Shown: positions 8,527-15,106 of the stretch, in pieces
How the letters are laid out: every line of letters starts with the position of its first letter
Numbering within the stretch: the stretch's first letter is position 1
Assembly (NCBI GenBank): GCA_018713335.1
Contig: DVOW01000045.1
Location: 1-41,231 of the forward strand
DNA length: 41,231 bases
DNA from: Candidatus Merdivicinus intestinigallinarum
GTDB lineage: Bacteria; Bacillota; Clostridia; Oscillospirales; Ruminococcaceae
Direction of reading: 5' to 3'
The notes under the pieces: generated by a model
Told to the model about the DNA's origin: nothing
Databases searched by the model: none
The model's input: the letters and a program-made list of their open reading frames with translations, nothing else
Position numbers and translations under genes: made by a program

Positions 8527-8591
8527 TGCCCGCAGACGGATTTGCACCGCCACCTTTGCCTTGCAACGCTCTGCGATTAAGCTATTGGGGC
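8527..8591 (-). ncRNA. tRNA-like sequence lacking a normal anticodon arm
   Basis: On the minus strand these 65 nt align with a tRNA fold. The acceptor pairs GCCC..A with T..GGGC, with two mismatches at positions 5 and 6. U8-A9 is followed by a 4-bp D stem GCTT/GAGC with loop AATCGCA (one G short). The T arm is a full 5-bp stem GGCGG/CCGTC with loop TGCAAAT. The anticodon arm is replaced by an 11-nt mini-hairpin TTGC-AAG-GCAA and the sequence AGGT follows as a variable loop. There is no usable anticodon, the T loop has TGC instead of TTC, and CCA is not encoded. It could be a decayed tRNA or a structured tRNA-like RNA. It lies in the 110-nt gap between the sigma factor and zinc-ribbon genes. 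Confidence 0.45.
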
Positions 8592-8608
8592 AGACTGATA
8601 CACACGAA

Positions 8609-9175
8609 CTAGGGCCGATGGATTGTTTTCAATTTCCGGCGGACGCGCTGCAGAGCATTATCAACTGACTTAGGTGAAATATTCAGAGATTTTGCGATAG
8701 TTTGATAATCCATTCCATCCAGTGCCGCAAAAAGGACCTTCCGTTCCATGGGGGTGAGCAGCGTTTGGATCCCGTTCATAACGGCCTCCAGCGCCTCCCG
8801 GTTCAGGAAAATCTGCTCTGGAGAAGAATGATCGGAAACCTCGCCCGCATCTTCTAACGGAACGTGATTCCGGAACGCCGCCGCTTTTTGGCTGGTGGCC
8901 TTCTCCACAGCTTTCTGCACACGGTTTCGGATACAAACCAGGGCATAAGTGCTGAACTTAGTATGATTGTCACGGTGAAAGCTTCTGACCGCATCAAAAA
9001 GGCCGATGCAGCCTTCTTGGACTAAGTCGTCAAAATCGAATACATTCTGATATTGAACTGCGTATTTTTGGATCAAGGGAAGATACCGGGACATCAGCTC
9101 CGCCAGGGCGGCGCTGTTGCGTTTTTGGTACTGTTCTGCCAATTCTTCATCTGTGAGCTGCGGGACAGCTGCCAT
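8609..9175 (-). CDS. SigH-like sigma-70 family sigma factor
   Basis: This 188-residue sigma factor directs RNA polymerase to an alternative promoter set. Region 2 includes LMSRYLPLIQKYAVQYQ and FDFDDLVQEGCIGLFDAVRSF (about 28-67), followed by the TKFSTYALVCIRNRVQKAV core-binding/-10 recognition segment. Region 4 (about 135-186) has the helix-turn-helix DYQTIAKSLNISPKSVDNALQRVRRKL. The lay-out and the motif at region 2 match SigH/Spo0H, the stationary-phase and sporulation sigma factor of Bacillota. It is slightly short and its target set cannot be deduced. It has a good vegetative promoter of its own and AGGTGA upstream of the ATG. Confidence 0.85.
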   Translation of the reverse strand: MAAVPQLTDEELAEQYQKRNSAALAELMSRYLPLIQKYAVQYQNVFDFDDLVQEGCIGLFDAVRSFHRDNHTKFSTYALVCIRNRVQKAVEKATSQKAAAFRNHVPLEDAGEVSDHSSPEQIFLNREALEAVMNGIQTLLTPMERKVLFAALDGMDYQTIAKSLNISPKSVDNALQRVRRKLKTIHRP

Positions 9176-9207
9176 GGTTTCTTCACCTAATCTTTCCTAA
9201 TGTATTC

Positions 9208-9236
9208 ATCATACATGATAATTTTCATTTTGTCAA
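9208..9236 (-). promoter_or_regulatory. Promoter of the sigma factor gene
   Basis: On the minus strand a perfect TTGACA (9231-9236) is followed after 17 bp by TATGAT (9208-9213). The start point would be near 9201, giving a leader of about 25 nt. Confidence 0.82.
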
Positions 9237-9271
9237 GGCTTTTTATTAAAAAAATCAAATTGCACCACGAT

Positions 9272-9301
9272 TTGACAAAAAATTTAGATATCTGGCACAA
9301 T
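9272..9301 (+). promoter_or_regulatory. Possible plus-strand promoter facing araC 3' end
   Basis: TTGACA at 9272-9277 lies 18 bp from CACAAT (9296-9301) in an AT-rich gap. No plus-strand gene follows until 10311, so if active it would make RNA antisense to the AraC-type gene. Weak -10, low confidence. Confidence 0.25.
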
Positions 9302-9407
9302 AACTTCCCTTGGAATCTTGCACTGAGAAATCAACGGTTTTTCATTTTTAAATTGTAAATTACCAGAGAAAAAGAATATTATGCGTGAATTAATCAAAAT
9401 ATCATAT

Positions 9408-10199
9408 TTATCCCCTTTTCCGGTAGCCGCTGGGGGTTTGGCCCACAGCCCGACGGAACAGGCCGGAAAAATAGTGGGCGTCCTCGTATCCCAGGCGGGC
9501 CGCGATCTCCTGCACAGACAGCGCCGTGCTTTGAAGCAGGCGGCAGGCCAGCTCCATTTTCCGGTTCAGGAGATAGGCGTAGGGCGTGATGCCGTAGGTG
9601 CCCTTGAACAGCTTGCTGGCGTAATCCGGCGAGCGAAAGATCTGCCCTGCCAATTCGGCAACTGACACCAGCCGGGAAACGTTCTGATCCAAATACGCCT
9701 TCATAGCCGCCGCCTCCGGAGGCACTGGCGGCTGGTCATCTGCAAGCCCGCCCAATTTTGCGCAGATCTGATGGAATTTCAAGGAACAGGCCTGCTGGGC
9801 CTCCGGCATCCCGGAACCGGCCAGACGGTAAAACTGCCGAAATTCCGGTTCCAGACAAGCGCCGGGGAAAATCACCTGCCCGGACAGCCCATAAGCGGAA
9901 AAGAGCGCGGCAGGCAGCTTGCCCCGAACATTCATAAAAATCTTTACCCACGGATCATTGGAGTCGGAAAAATAATGGTGGGAGGCCCCCTGGGGCAGCA
10001 GGTAACAGTCCCCTGCAGACGCCGTATAGCGCAGATTGTCCACAATTACCGTGCCGGTCCCCTGCACCACCTGCTCCAAGACCCAAACAGGGGAACAGCC
10101 CCGGTAAATCTCATAACTGCCATCGCACCAGGAGATCCCAGCCAACTCCAAAATAAACGGTTCTTCCCAACCGGGAAAATACAGCAGATCCTCTTTCAA
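9408..10199 (-). CDS. AraC family transcriptional regulator
   Basis: This 263-residue regulator has an N-terminal cupin-like sensing domain (about 1-145, with VVDNLRYTASAGDCYLLPQGASHHYFS typical of the AraC_binding jelly roll). The C-terminal double helix-turn-helix (about 165-260) contains VSVAELAGQIFRSPDYASKLFKGTYG and LSVQEIAARLGYEDAHYFSGLFRRAVGQTPSGYR. The start is TTG at 10199, with GAGGG 7 nt before it. It is transcribed away from the glutaminase-family gene, and the two promoters overlap, so it most likely controls that gene in response to a small sugar-like ligand. The ligand is an inference from family and neighbour. Confidence 0.93.
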   Translation of the reverse strand: MKEDLLYFPGWEEPFILELAGISWCDGSYEIYRGCSPVWVLEQVVQGTGTVIVDNLRYTASAGDCYLLPQGASHHYFSDSNDPWVKIFMNVRGKLPAALFSAYGLSGQVIFPGACLEPEFRQFYRLAGSGMPEAQQACSLKFHQICAKLGGLADDQPPVPPEAAAMKAYLDQNVSRLVSVAELAGQIFRSPDYASKLFKGTYGITPYAYLLNRKMELACRLLQSTALSVQEIAARLGYEDAHYFSGLFRRAVGQTPSGYRKRG

Positions 10200-10233
10200 A
10201 TTGTATCCCTCACTTTTTTATCGGTTTTCCGGC

Positions 10234-10262
10234 TTGCAAAAGTCTTGATTTCAGTGTATCCT
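10234..10262 (+). promoter_or_regulatory. Promoter of the glutaminase-family gene
   Basis: TTGCAA (10234-10239) lies 17 bp from TATCCT (10257-10262). The -10 falls inside a GTGTA-TCC-TACAC palindrome (10254-10266) and overlaps the -10 of the opposing araC promoter. Confidence 0.55.
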
Positions 10263-10281
10263 ACACCTAAAGGGATGTCAA
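10253..10281 (-). promoter_or_regulatory. Promoter of the AraC-type gene
   Basis: On the minus strand TTGACA (10276-10281) lies 17 bp from TACACT (10253-10258). The two divergent -10 boxes share bases 10257-10258, so both promoters cannot be occupied at once. Confidence 0.62.
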
Positions 10282-10310
10282 GGCCCAATTCATATTTCGG
10301 AGGGATTTTT

Positions 10311-12209
10311 ATGAAACTGCGCGCCCCCGCGCTTCCGCTGATCACTGTCGACCCGTATTTCAGCATTTGGTCCGCCGCGGACCGGCTCACCGATCAAATG
10401 CCCTGCCATTGGACAGGGAAGCCCAATACCATCACCGGTACCGCTGTCATTGACGGCACATCCTACCGTTTCCTGGGGACCGGCGACGCCCCCGCCATGG
10501 AGCAGGTTTCCGTCGAAGTGGAAGCCATGTCCACCGAAGTTTTCATGGAGGCCGGAAACGTCCGGCTCCGGCTGTTTTTCCTCACTCCCCTGCTGATGGA
10601 CGATTATGAGCATCTGTCCCGGCCGGTTTCCTATCTGATGATCTCGGCGGAAAGCATGGACGGGCAGGAGCATGCGGTTTCCGTAAAACTTTCCGCCAGC
10701 GAGGAGCTCTGCCTGGACTGCAAGGGGCAGATGCCTGTGACAGCAGAAACATCCACTCTCCCCGGCAATATCCACACTGCTAAAATGGGGAGCGTCAAAC
10801 AGGAAGTCCTGGCCAAAAGCGGCGACGACATCCGGATCGATTGGGGATATTTCTATCTGTCCGTCCAGGGGAATGAGGCGAATGCTTCCACATGTCAGGA
10901 AGACATGACCTGGGTATCCGCGGCGGCGGATGTCAGCAAAACGGCGGCCCTGTTCACCTTCGCTTATGACGACATCGAAAGCATGGTCTACTTTGGGGAC
11001 CGTCTGAGATCCTGGTGGAACCGGGACGGGAAGACTATCGAAACCGCCATCTGCGAGGCTTACGGCGATTTTGCGGAAATGGAAAAGGCCTGCGCCGACT
11101 TTTCCTGCAAGCTGTTCCGGGACGCGGTGAAAGCCGGCGGGGAAAAATACGCCGAGCTTCTGCTGCTGGCTTACCGGCAGGTATTGGCGGCCCACAAGCT
11201 GGTTTTGGACAAGGAAGGGAACCTCCTCTACGTTTCCAAAGAGTGCTTCTCCAATGGATGCGCCGCCACAGCCGATGTCAGCTACCCCTCCATCCCCATG
11301 TTCCTGCTTTACAACCCGGAATTGGTGAAAGGCATGATGCGCCCCATTTTCCGTTATGCGGAAGGCGGCGTCTGGCCCTTCGACTTTGCACCTCATGATG
11401 TGGGCCAGTATCCCCTTCTGAACGGCCAGGTCTACTCCGAAGGCACCGACCCCCGGTGGCAGATGCCTGTGGAAGAATGCGGCAATATGCTGCTGATGAT
11501 GTCCACTGTCTGCGTCGTTCAGAAGGACGCCTCCTTTGCGGCGGAACATTTGGAAACCTTGAAGCAGTGGGCCAAATACCTGCTGGACAACGGCGCCGAC
11601 CCGGACAACCAGCTCTGCACCGATGACTTCGCCGGACATTTTGCCCACAACTGCAATCTGTCCCTGAAGGCGATTATGGGCCTTGCTGGGCTGGCGGAAG
11701 TGTTCCGCTTACTGAAGGATGAAAAAACTGCTGGATTTTACCGGGATGCGGCGGAAAAGATGGCGGAAAACTGGATAAAAACTGCCGCCAACGGAGATGG
11801 CAGCTACCGGCTGGCCTTCGATCGCCCCGGCACCTTCAGCATGAAATACAATGTCGTGTGGGACAAAGTCATGGGGTTGGGGATCTTCCCCAAAGAGGTA
11901 CTGGCTTCGGAATTTGCCAGCTACCGGAAGCGGATCAACCCCTACGGCATGCCTCTGGACAACCGGGAAACCTATACAAAATCCGACTGGACTGTCTGGG
12001 CAGCGACTCTGGCCCAGGAACGGGAAGATTTCGAGGAATTTATCGCGCCCCTTTGGACGGCGTACAACTGCACCCCCTCCCGGGTACCCATGTGCGACTG
12101 GTACCAGACCATTACCGCCACGCAGGTCGGGTTCCAGCACCGCACGGTACAGGGCGGCCTGTTTATGAAGCTCTTGGAAGCCTCCGGCCGCTGTCGTGTC
12201 CATAAATAA
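10311..12209 (+). CDS. Glutaminase-family protein (DUF4964/DUF5127/DUF4965/DUF1793)
   Basis: The reading frame is open further upstream, but GGAGGG at 10299-10304 fixes the ATG at 10311. This gives 632 residues starting MKLRAPALPLITVDPYFSIWS, the normal DUF4964 beginning. A DUF5127-like beta region follows (about 70-290). Then comes the helical DUF4965/DUF1793 part with SNGCAATADVSYPSIPMFLLYNP (about 305-330), WPFDFAPHDVGQYPLLNGQ (about 357-375) and TYTKSDWTVWAA near 560. The family is named after fungal glutaminase GtaA, but the helical half resembles (alpha/alpha)6 glycosidases, and the real substrate of bacterial members is unclear. There is no signal peptide, so it should be cytoplasmic. 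The divergent AraC regulator fits a carbohydrate-related role. Confidence 0.87.
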   Translation: MKLRAPALPLITVDPYFSIWSAADRLTDQMPCHWTGKPNTITGTAVIDGTSYRFLGTGDAPAMEQVSVEVEAMSTEVFMEAGNVRLRLFFLTPLLMDDYEHLSRPVSYLMISAESMDGQEHAVSVKLSASEELCLDCKGQMPVTAETSTLPGNIHTAKMGSVKQEVLAKSGDDIRIDWGYFYLSVQGNEANASTCQEDMTWVSAAADVSKTAALFTFAYDDIESMVYFGDRLRSWWNRDGKTIETAICEAYGDFAEMEKACADFSCKLFRDAVKAGGEKYAELLLLAYRQVLAAHKLVLDKEGNLLYVSKECFSNGCAATADVSYPSIPMFLLYNPELVKGMMRPIFRYAEGGVWPFDFAPHDVGQYPLLNGQVYSEGTDPRWQMPVEECGNMLLMMSTVCVVQKDASFAAEHLETLKQWAKYLLDNGADPDNQLCTDDFAGHFAHNCNLSLKAIMGLAGLAEVFRLLKDEKTAGFYRDAAEKMAENWIKTAANGDGSYRLAFDRPGTFSMKYNVVWDKVMGLGIFPKEVLASEFASYRKRINPYGMPLDNRETYTKSDWTVWAATLAQEREDFEEFIAPLWTAYNCTPSRVPMCDWYQTITATQVGFQHRTVQGGLFMKLLEASGRCRVHK

Positions 12210-12220
12210 CGGCAAATCAA

Positions 12221-12254
12221 AAAGAGTGAGCGTTTTGCGCTCACTCTTTCGTTT
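12221..12254. terminator. Bidirectional terminator
   Basis: A perfect 12-bp stem (AAAGAGTGAGCG at 12221-12232, complement 12238-12249) with loop TTTTG is preceded by A-rich and followed by T-rich bases. It separates the convergent glutaminase-family and DUF4097 genes. Confidence 0.9.
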
Positions 12255-13216
12255 TATTCCGAAACCCGCAGGGAAATATCCCCCATACCGTTGGTGATCT
12301 TCACCAGGGGCGCTTCCCCATTGGTTGTTTCCTGGTAGTGGTTGGACACGGACTGCTGATTCAGCCGGACGTCGCCCATCTCCGTTGACAAATCGTAGGA
12401 ATGATCCGCCTGTTTGCCTCTTAAGGAGAGTTCCACATCCCCCATGCCGCAGCTTATGGTCGTTGTGCCGGAGATGCGGAGGTTTTCCCCGTCCACGTCC
12501 CCCATACCGGAGGCCAGCTCCAGGCTTTCCGCTTCCACATTTTCCGCATCGAAGTCGCCGGTGCCAATAGCGCAGGATACGTTTCTGAACGAAACGTTCT
12601 CCAAGTCAACATCGCCCACTCCCAGCGCCATAACGAGTTCCGGCTGAGGACCGCCCGGGAGATACAGGGTGACCTTCCGGTCGTCGTTCCGGAAGCCAGA
12701 ACCTTCAAACAAACCTTCCTCCACCTGTTCTTCGATGGCCAGGACGCCGTTTTCCATTTTGTAAGAGATCTGTCCGTAATCGGAAATATCTTCCCATTGC
12801 AGCCAGGCTTTGTCTGTACGGCTCTGTTTCACCTCGAAATCCGTAACTTCCAGGGATACGTCGATCCGTTCCACATTCTCAGAGAAATCTGCCTCGCCGG
12901 AACCAGGGGTGATGGGGGTCATGCCGTTATGGTGGCCGGCATTGTCATTGGTGTTCCCGGAAGAAGCCGGGATTCTTTCCAGACTGCCGTGAAATTCCTC
13001 CTCGTCCCAGTCGTCCCAATCCAGGAAATCAAAGGCTTCATCCCAGCGGTCCGAGGAGAGGCTGAACCCGCCCCGGCCGATATATAAAGACCAGCCGTTG
13101 TCAAATGTGATCTCTTTGCCGCGGCCGCCCATGAGCACCGCCGTAAAATACAGGATGCCGCCGATAATGATAAGCCCAGCGCCCACTGCGGCAGTAATCC
13201 CCAAAGTTTTTTTCAT
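12254..13216 (-). CDS. DUF4097 family beta-strand repeat protein
   Basis: This 320-residue protein has one N-terminal membrane segment (about 6-29) and an extracytoplasmic C-terminal half made of short beta repeats of the form 'GMGDVDLENV...GTGDFDAENV...GMGDVDGENL...GMGDVELSL' (about 200-315). This repeated G-x-G-D pattern is typical of DUF4097/adhesin-like domains. A central acidic linker (about 60-110) connects the parts. It is the last gene of a PadR-DUF1700-DUF4097 operon, a set usually tied to envelope stress sensing in Bacillota. Biochemical function is not known. A hairpin terminator follows the stop. Confidence 0.88.
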   Translation of the reverse strand: MKKTLGITAAVGAGLIIIGGILYFTAVLMGGRGKEITFDNGWSLYIGRGGFSLSSDRWDEAFDFLDWDDWDEEEFHGSLERIPASSGNTNDNAGHHNGMTPITPGSGEADFSENVERIDVSLEVTDFEVKQSRTDKAWLQWEDISDYGQISYKMENGVLAIEEQVEEGLFEGSGFRNDDRKVTLYLPGGPQPELVMALGVGDVDLENVSFRNVSCAIGTGDFDAENVEAESLELASGMGDVDGENLRISGTTTISCGMGDVELSLRGKQADHSYDLSTEMGDVRLNQQSVSNHYQETTNGEAPLVKITNGMGDISLRVSE

Positions 13217-13241
13217 CTTGAAATCCTCCCCTCACAGCAGC

Positions 13242-13901
13242 TTACTGCGCAATCATGCCGCCGCATTTTTCCTTTAAGAACCGGAAAAAACGCTTGCATT
13301 GTTTCCAGCACCAGGGAACCAAATATTTAAAGCACAATATGGTCAAGGAACCGAAAAGCAGCATCGCGCCCAGATAAGCTAAGGCCATTCCCACTAACAA
13401 CAAACCATCCGGCGGTGAGGACACCAGCATGGGGACCCCCAAAAACAGCGCCAAGAAAAATCCAACCAGCAAGACAATACAGGAAACCACCAAAGCCAAA
13501 ACCGTTATGATTACACTGAACAGCAGCGCCAGTACTGTTACCACCGCGCCGAACAGCAAAGGCAGCCAAATCACGCTGGATAAAACTACCAGCACCCAGA
13601 ACAGAACCTTCCCTCCGGAAGCTTTTTGTTTCATTTCCGGGCCCATCCGCTTAAACTGCCCCCCTTTGGCTTCGCCCTCTGTCTGCTGGGCGGAGGGTTT
13701 CGCGAGGCTGAAGGTGGAGTTTGCGATGATGTCCCTGGCCAGTTCCGCCGGGGAACCCAGCTCCTCAATGACACGGGCCTCGTTTTCCGGTCCGGCATCG
13801 TCAAAATACTCCTCATAATAGCGGATGGCCTCCTCCTGCTCCGCCTCCGCAAGGGATTGCAGGTGCTTTCTCAACTCCGCCAGAAATTCATTCCTTGTCA
13901 T
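13242..13901 (-). CDS. DUF1700 family membrane protein
   Basis: This 219-residue protein begins MTRNEFLAELRKHLQSL and has AIRYYEEYFDDAG and VIEELGSPAELARDI (about 24-58), the cytoplasmic DUF1700 signature. After a short linker come three or four hydrophobic segments (about 100-200). Its start lies inside the end of the PadR gene (14-nt overlap), so it is translationally coupled to the repressor. It probably acts with the DUF4097 protein at the membrane, a partnership inferred from conserved neighbourhood. Confidence 0.9.
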   Translation of the reverse strand: MTRNEFLAELRKHLQSLAEAEQEEAIRYYEEYFDDAGPENEARVIEELGSPAELARDIIANSTFSLAKPSAQQTEGEAKGGQFKRMGPEMKQKASGGKVLFWVLVVLSSVIWLPLLFGAVVTVLALLFSVIITVLALVVSCIVLLVGFFLALFLGVPMLVSSPPDGLLLVGMALAYLGAMLLFGSLTILCFKYLVPWCWKQCKRFFRFLKEKCGGMIAQ

Positions 13902-14214
13902 AACGTTTCTCCTCCAAAAGAAGCTGATCGATTTTTTCTTTGAATCCGGACCATTCTGTCCGGTAAAACGCCGTCATCTCCCGGCCCTTGCCTGTCAGCC
14001 GGTAATACCGCCGGTTCCGGCCCTGGAACGGTTCATCGTAGGTTTCCAGCGCACCATCCTTTTGCAGCCGCCGCAGGACTGGGTACAAGGTCGACTCGGA
14101 AACGTCGATGACGTTCCGGATCTGCTGTGTCAGCTGGTACCCATACGCATCGCCGGAAGCCAGCACCGATAAAACGCAGGCGTCCAGCAGGGCTGACCCG
14201 ATTTGATATACCAC
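13888..14214 (-). CDS. PadR family transcriptional regulator
   Basis: This 108-residue winged-helix repressor of the short PadR subfamily contains LLDACVLSVLASGDAYGYQLTQQI, then VSESTLYPVLRRLQKDGALE with the recognition helix, and RRYYRLTGKGREM forming the wing. The start is GTG at 14214 after GAAGGG. It heads the operon with DUF1700 and DUF4097 and most likely represses its own promoter, which carries palindromes suited to a dimeric repressor. Confidence 0.93.
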   Translation of the reverse strand: MVYQIGSALLDACVLSVLASGDAYGYQLTQQIRNVIDVSESTLYPVLRRLQKDGALETYDEPFQGRNRRYYRLTGKGREMTAFYRTEWSGFKEKIDQLLLEEKRYDKE

Positions 14215-14238
14215 GGAATCCCTTCTTTCTTTTGTCGA

Positions 14239-14297
14239 ATAATATTATACATCGTATATCATTGAGCTTGATAATATTATATCTGGTATAATATTAT
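14239..14297. promoter_or_regulatory. Candidate PadR operator cluster
   Basis: The 10-bp palindrome ATAATATTAT occurs three times (14239-14248, 14271-14280, 14288-14297), two of them lying within the promoter. A TATAC-ATC-GTATA inverted repeat lies at 14246-14258, between the promoter and the PadR start. Operator role is inferred from position and symmetry. Confidence 0.5.
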
Positions 14298-14304
14298 TTG
14301 TCAA
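14276..14304 (-). promoter_or_regulatory. Consensus promoter of the PadR operon
   Basis: On the minus strand TTGACA (14299-14304) and TATAAT (14276-14281) are perfect and 17 bp apart. Such a strong promoter would need repression to be quiet, which fits a PadR autorepressor. Confidence 0.88.
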
Positions 14305-14323
14305 TAGGAAAATCAAAAATTTT

Positions 14324-14352
14324 TTGACAAAAATGAGATTTTGTGGTACCCT
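14324..14352 (+). promoter_or_regulatory. Promoter of sfsA
   Basis: TTGACA (14324-14329) lies 17 bp from TACCCT (14347-14352). The ATG follows 22 nt later. It is divergent from the PadR promoter, with the -35 boxes 19 bp apart. Confidence 0.6.
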
Positions 14353-14374
14353 GTTGCAGAAGGGAGTGGCATAA

Positions 14375-15106
14375 ATGGAATACCGATCCATAGAACGGGC
14401 TGTTTTTTCGTCCCGGCCCAACCGGTTTATCGCATACTGTCAGATAAACGGCAAAGAGGAGGTTGTCCACGTCAAAAACACCGGCCGGTGCCGGGAACTG
14501 CTGATCCCGGGAACGGAAGTCTGGCTGGAACCGGCGGCGGATCCCAACCGGAAAACCAAATGGTCTTTGGTGGCGGTCAACAAAGGCGGGCGGCTTATCA
14601 ACATTGATTCCCAGGCCCCCAACCAGATTGCCTGGGAGGCTTTCCAATCCGGGAAACTGCAAATCCCGGGATATGAGTATCCCCTGGAAGTCCGGCGGGA
14701 GGTAAAGTTTGGAGGATCCCGGCTGGATTTCTGCCTGGAAGGCGGTTTTGGCATGGCTTATGGGGAAGTAAAAGGGGTGACGCTGGAGGAAAACGGCATC
14801 TGTTCCTTTCCGGATGCCCCAACGGAACGGGGTGTCCGGCACATTGAGGAGCTGATTGCCGCCAAAAAGGCGGGATACGGGGCATTTTTGCTGTTTATCG
14901 TGCAAATGGAGGGGATGAAATTTCTGATTCCCAACGAAAAAACACATCCCGCCTTTGGCGAGGCCCTTCGGGAGGCCGCCAAGGCGGGAGTGGCGATTAT
15001 TGCCCGGACTTGCTCCGTGGAGCCGGGCTCGATTTGGCTGGACGGAGAGATTCCGGTTTATCCGGATGGAACACCCGGTAAAACCAGCGGAAATCTTCCC
15101 GGGTAA
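14375..15106 (+). CDS. sfsA: Sugar fermentation stimulation protein SfsA homologue
   Basis: This 243-residue SfsA family protein begins with the OB-like part RFIAYCQINGKEEVVHVKNTGRCRELLIPG (about 17-48). It continues with the nuclease-like core SRLDFCLEG...YGEVKGVTLEENGICSFPDAPTERGVRHIEEL (about 112-168), which contains the conserved D and ExK acidic residues. The family was named for effects on maltose metabolism in E. coli and has a predicted nuclease fold. Its molecular function is uncertain. AGGGAG lies 8 nt upstream of the ATG. The last 110 bases overlap the 3' end of the opposing flippase gene. Confidence 0.93.
   Translation: MEYRSIERAVFSSRPNRFIAYCQINGKEEVVHVKNTGRCRELLIPGTEVWLEPAADPNRKTKWSLVAVNKGGRLINIDSQAPNQIAWEAFQSGKLQIPGYEYPLEVRREVKFGGSRLDFCLEGGFGMAYGEVKGVTLEENGICSFPDAPTERGVRHIEELIAAKKAGYGAFLLFIVQMEGMKFLIPNEKTHPAFGEALREAAKAGVAIIARTCSVEPGSIWLDGEIPVYPDGTPGKTSGNLPG

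Noticed and set aside
9771-10310. Long N-terminal extension of the glutaminase-family frame (another 180 codons)
   Set aside because: It lies antisense to the AraC-type gene and over the divergent promoters. GGAGGG and the family's normal start are at 10311.
10290-11648. 452-codon minus-strand open frame inside the glutaminase-family gene
   Set aside because: Shadow of a GC-rich gene. Its composition (His/Gly/Gln-rich) fits no family and it has no ribosome site.
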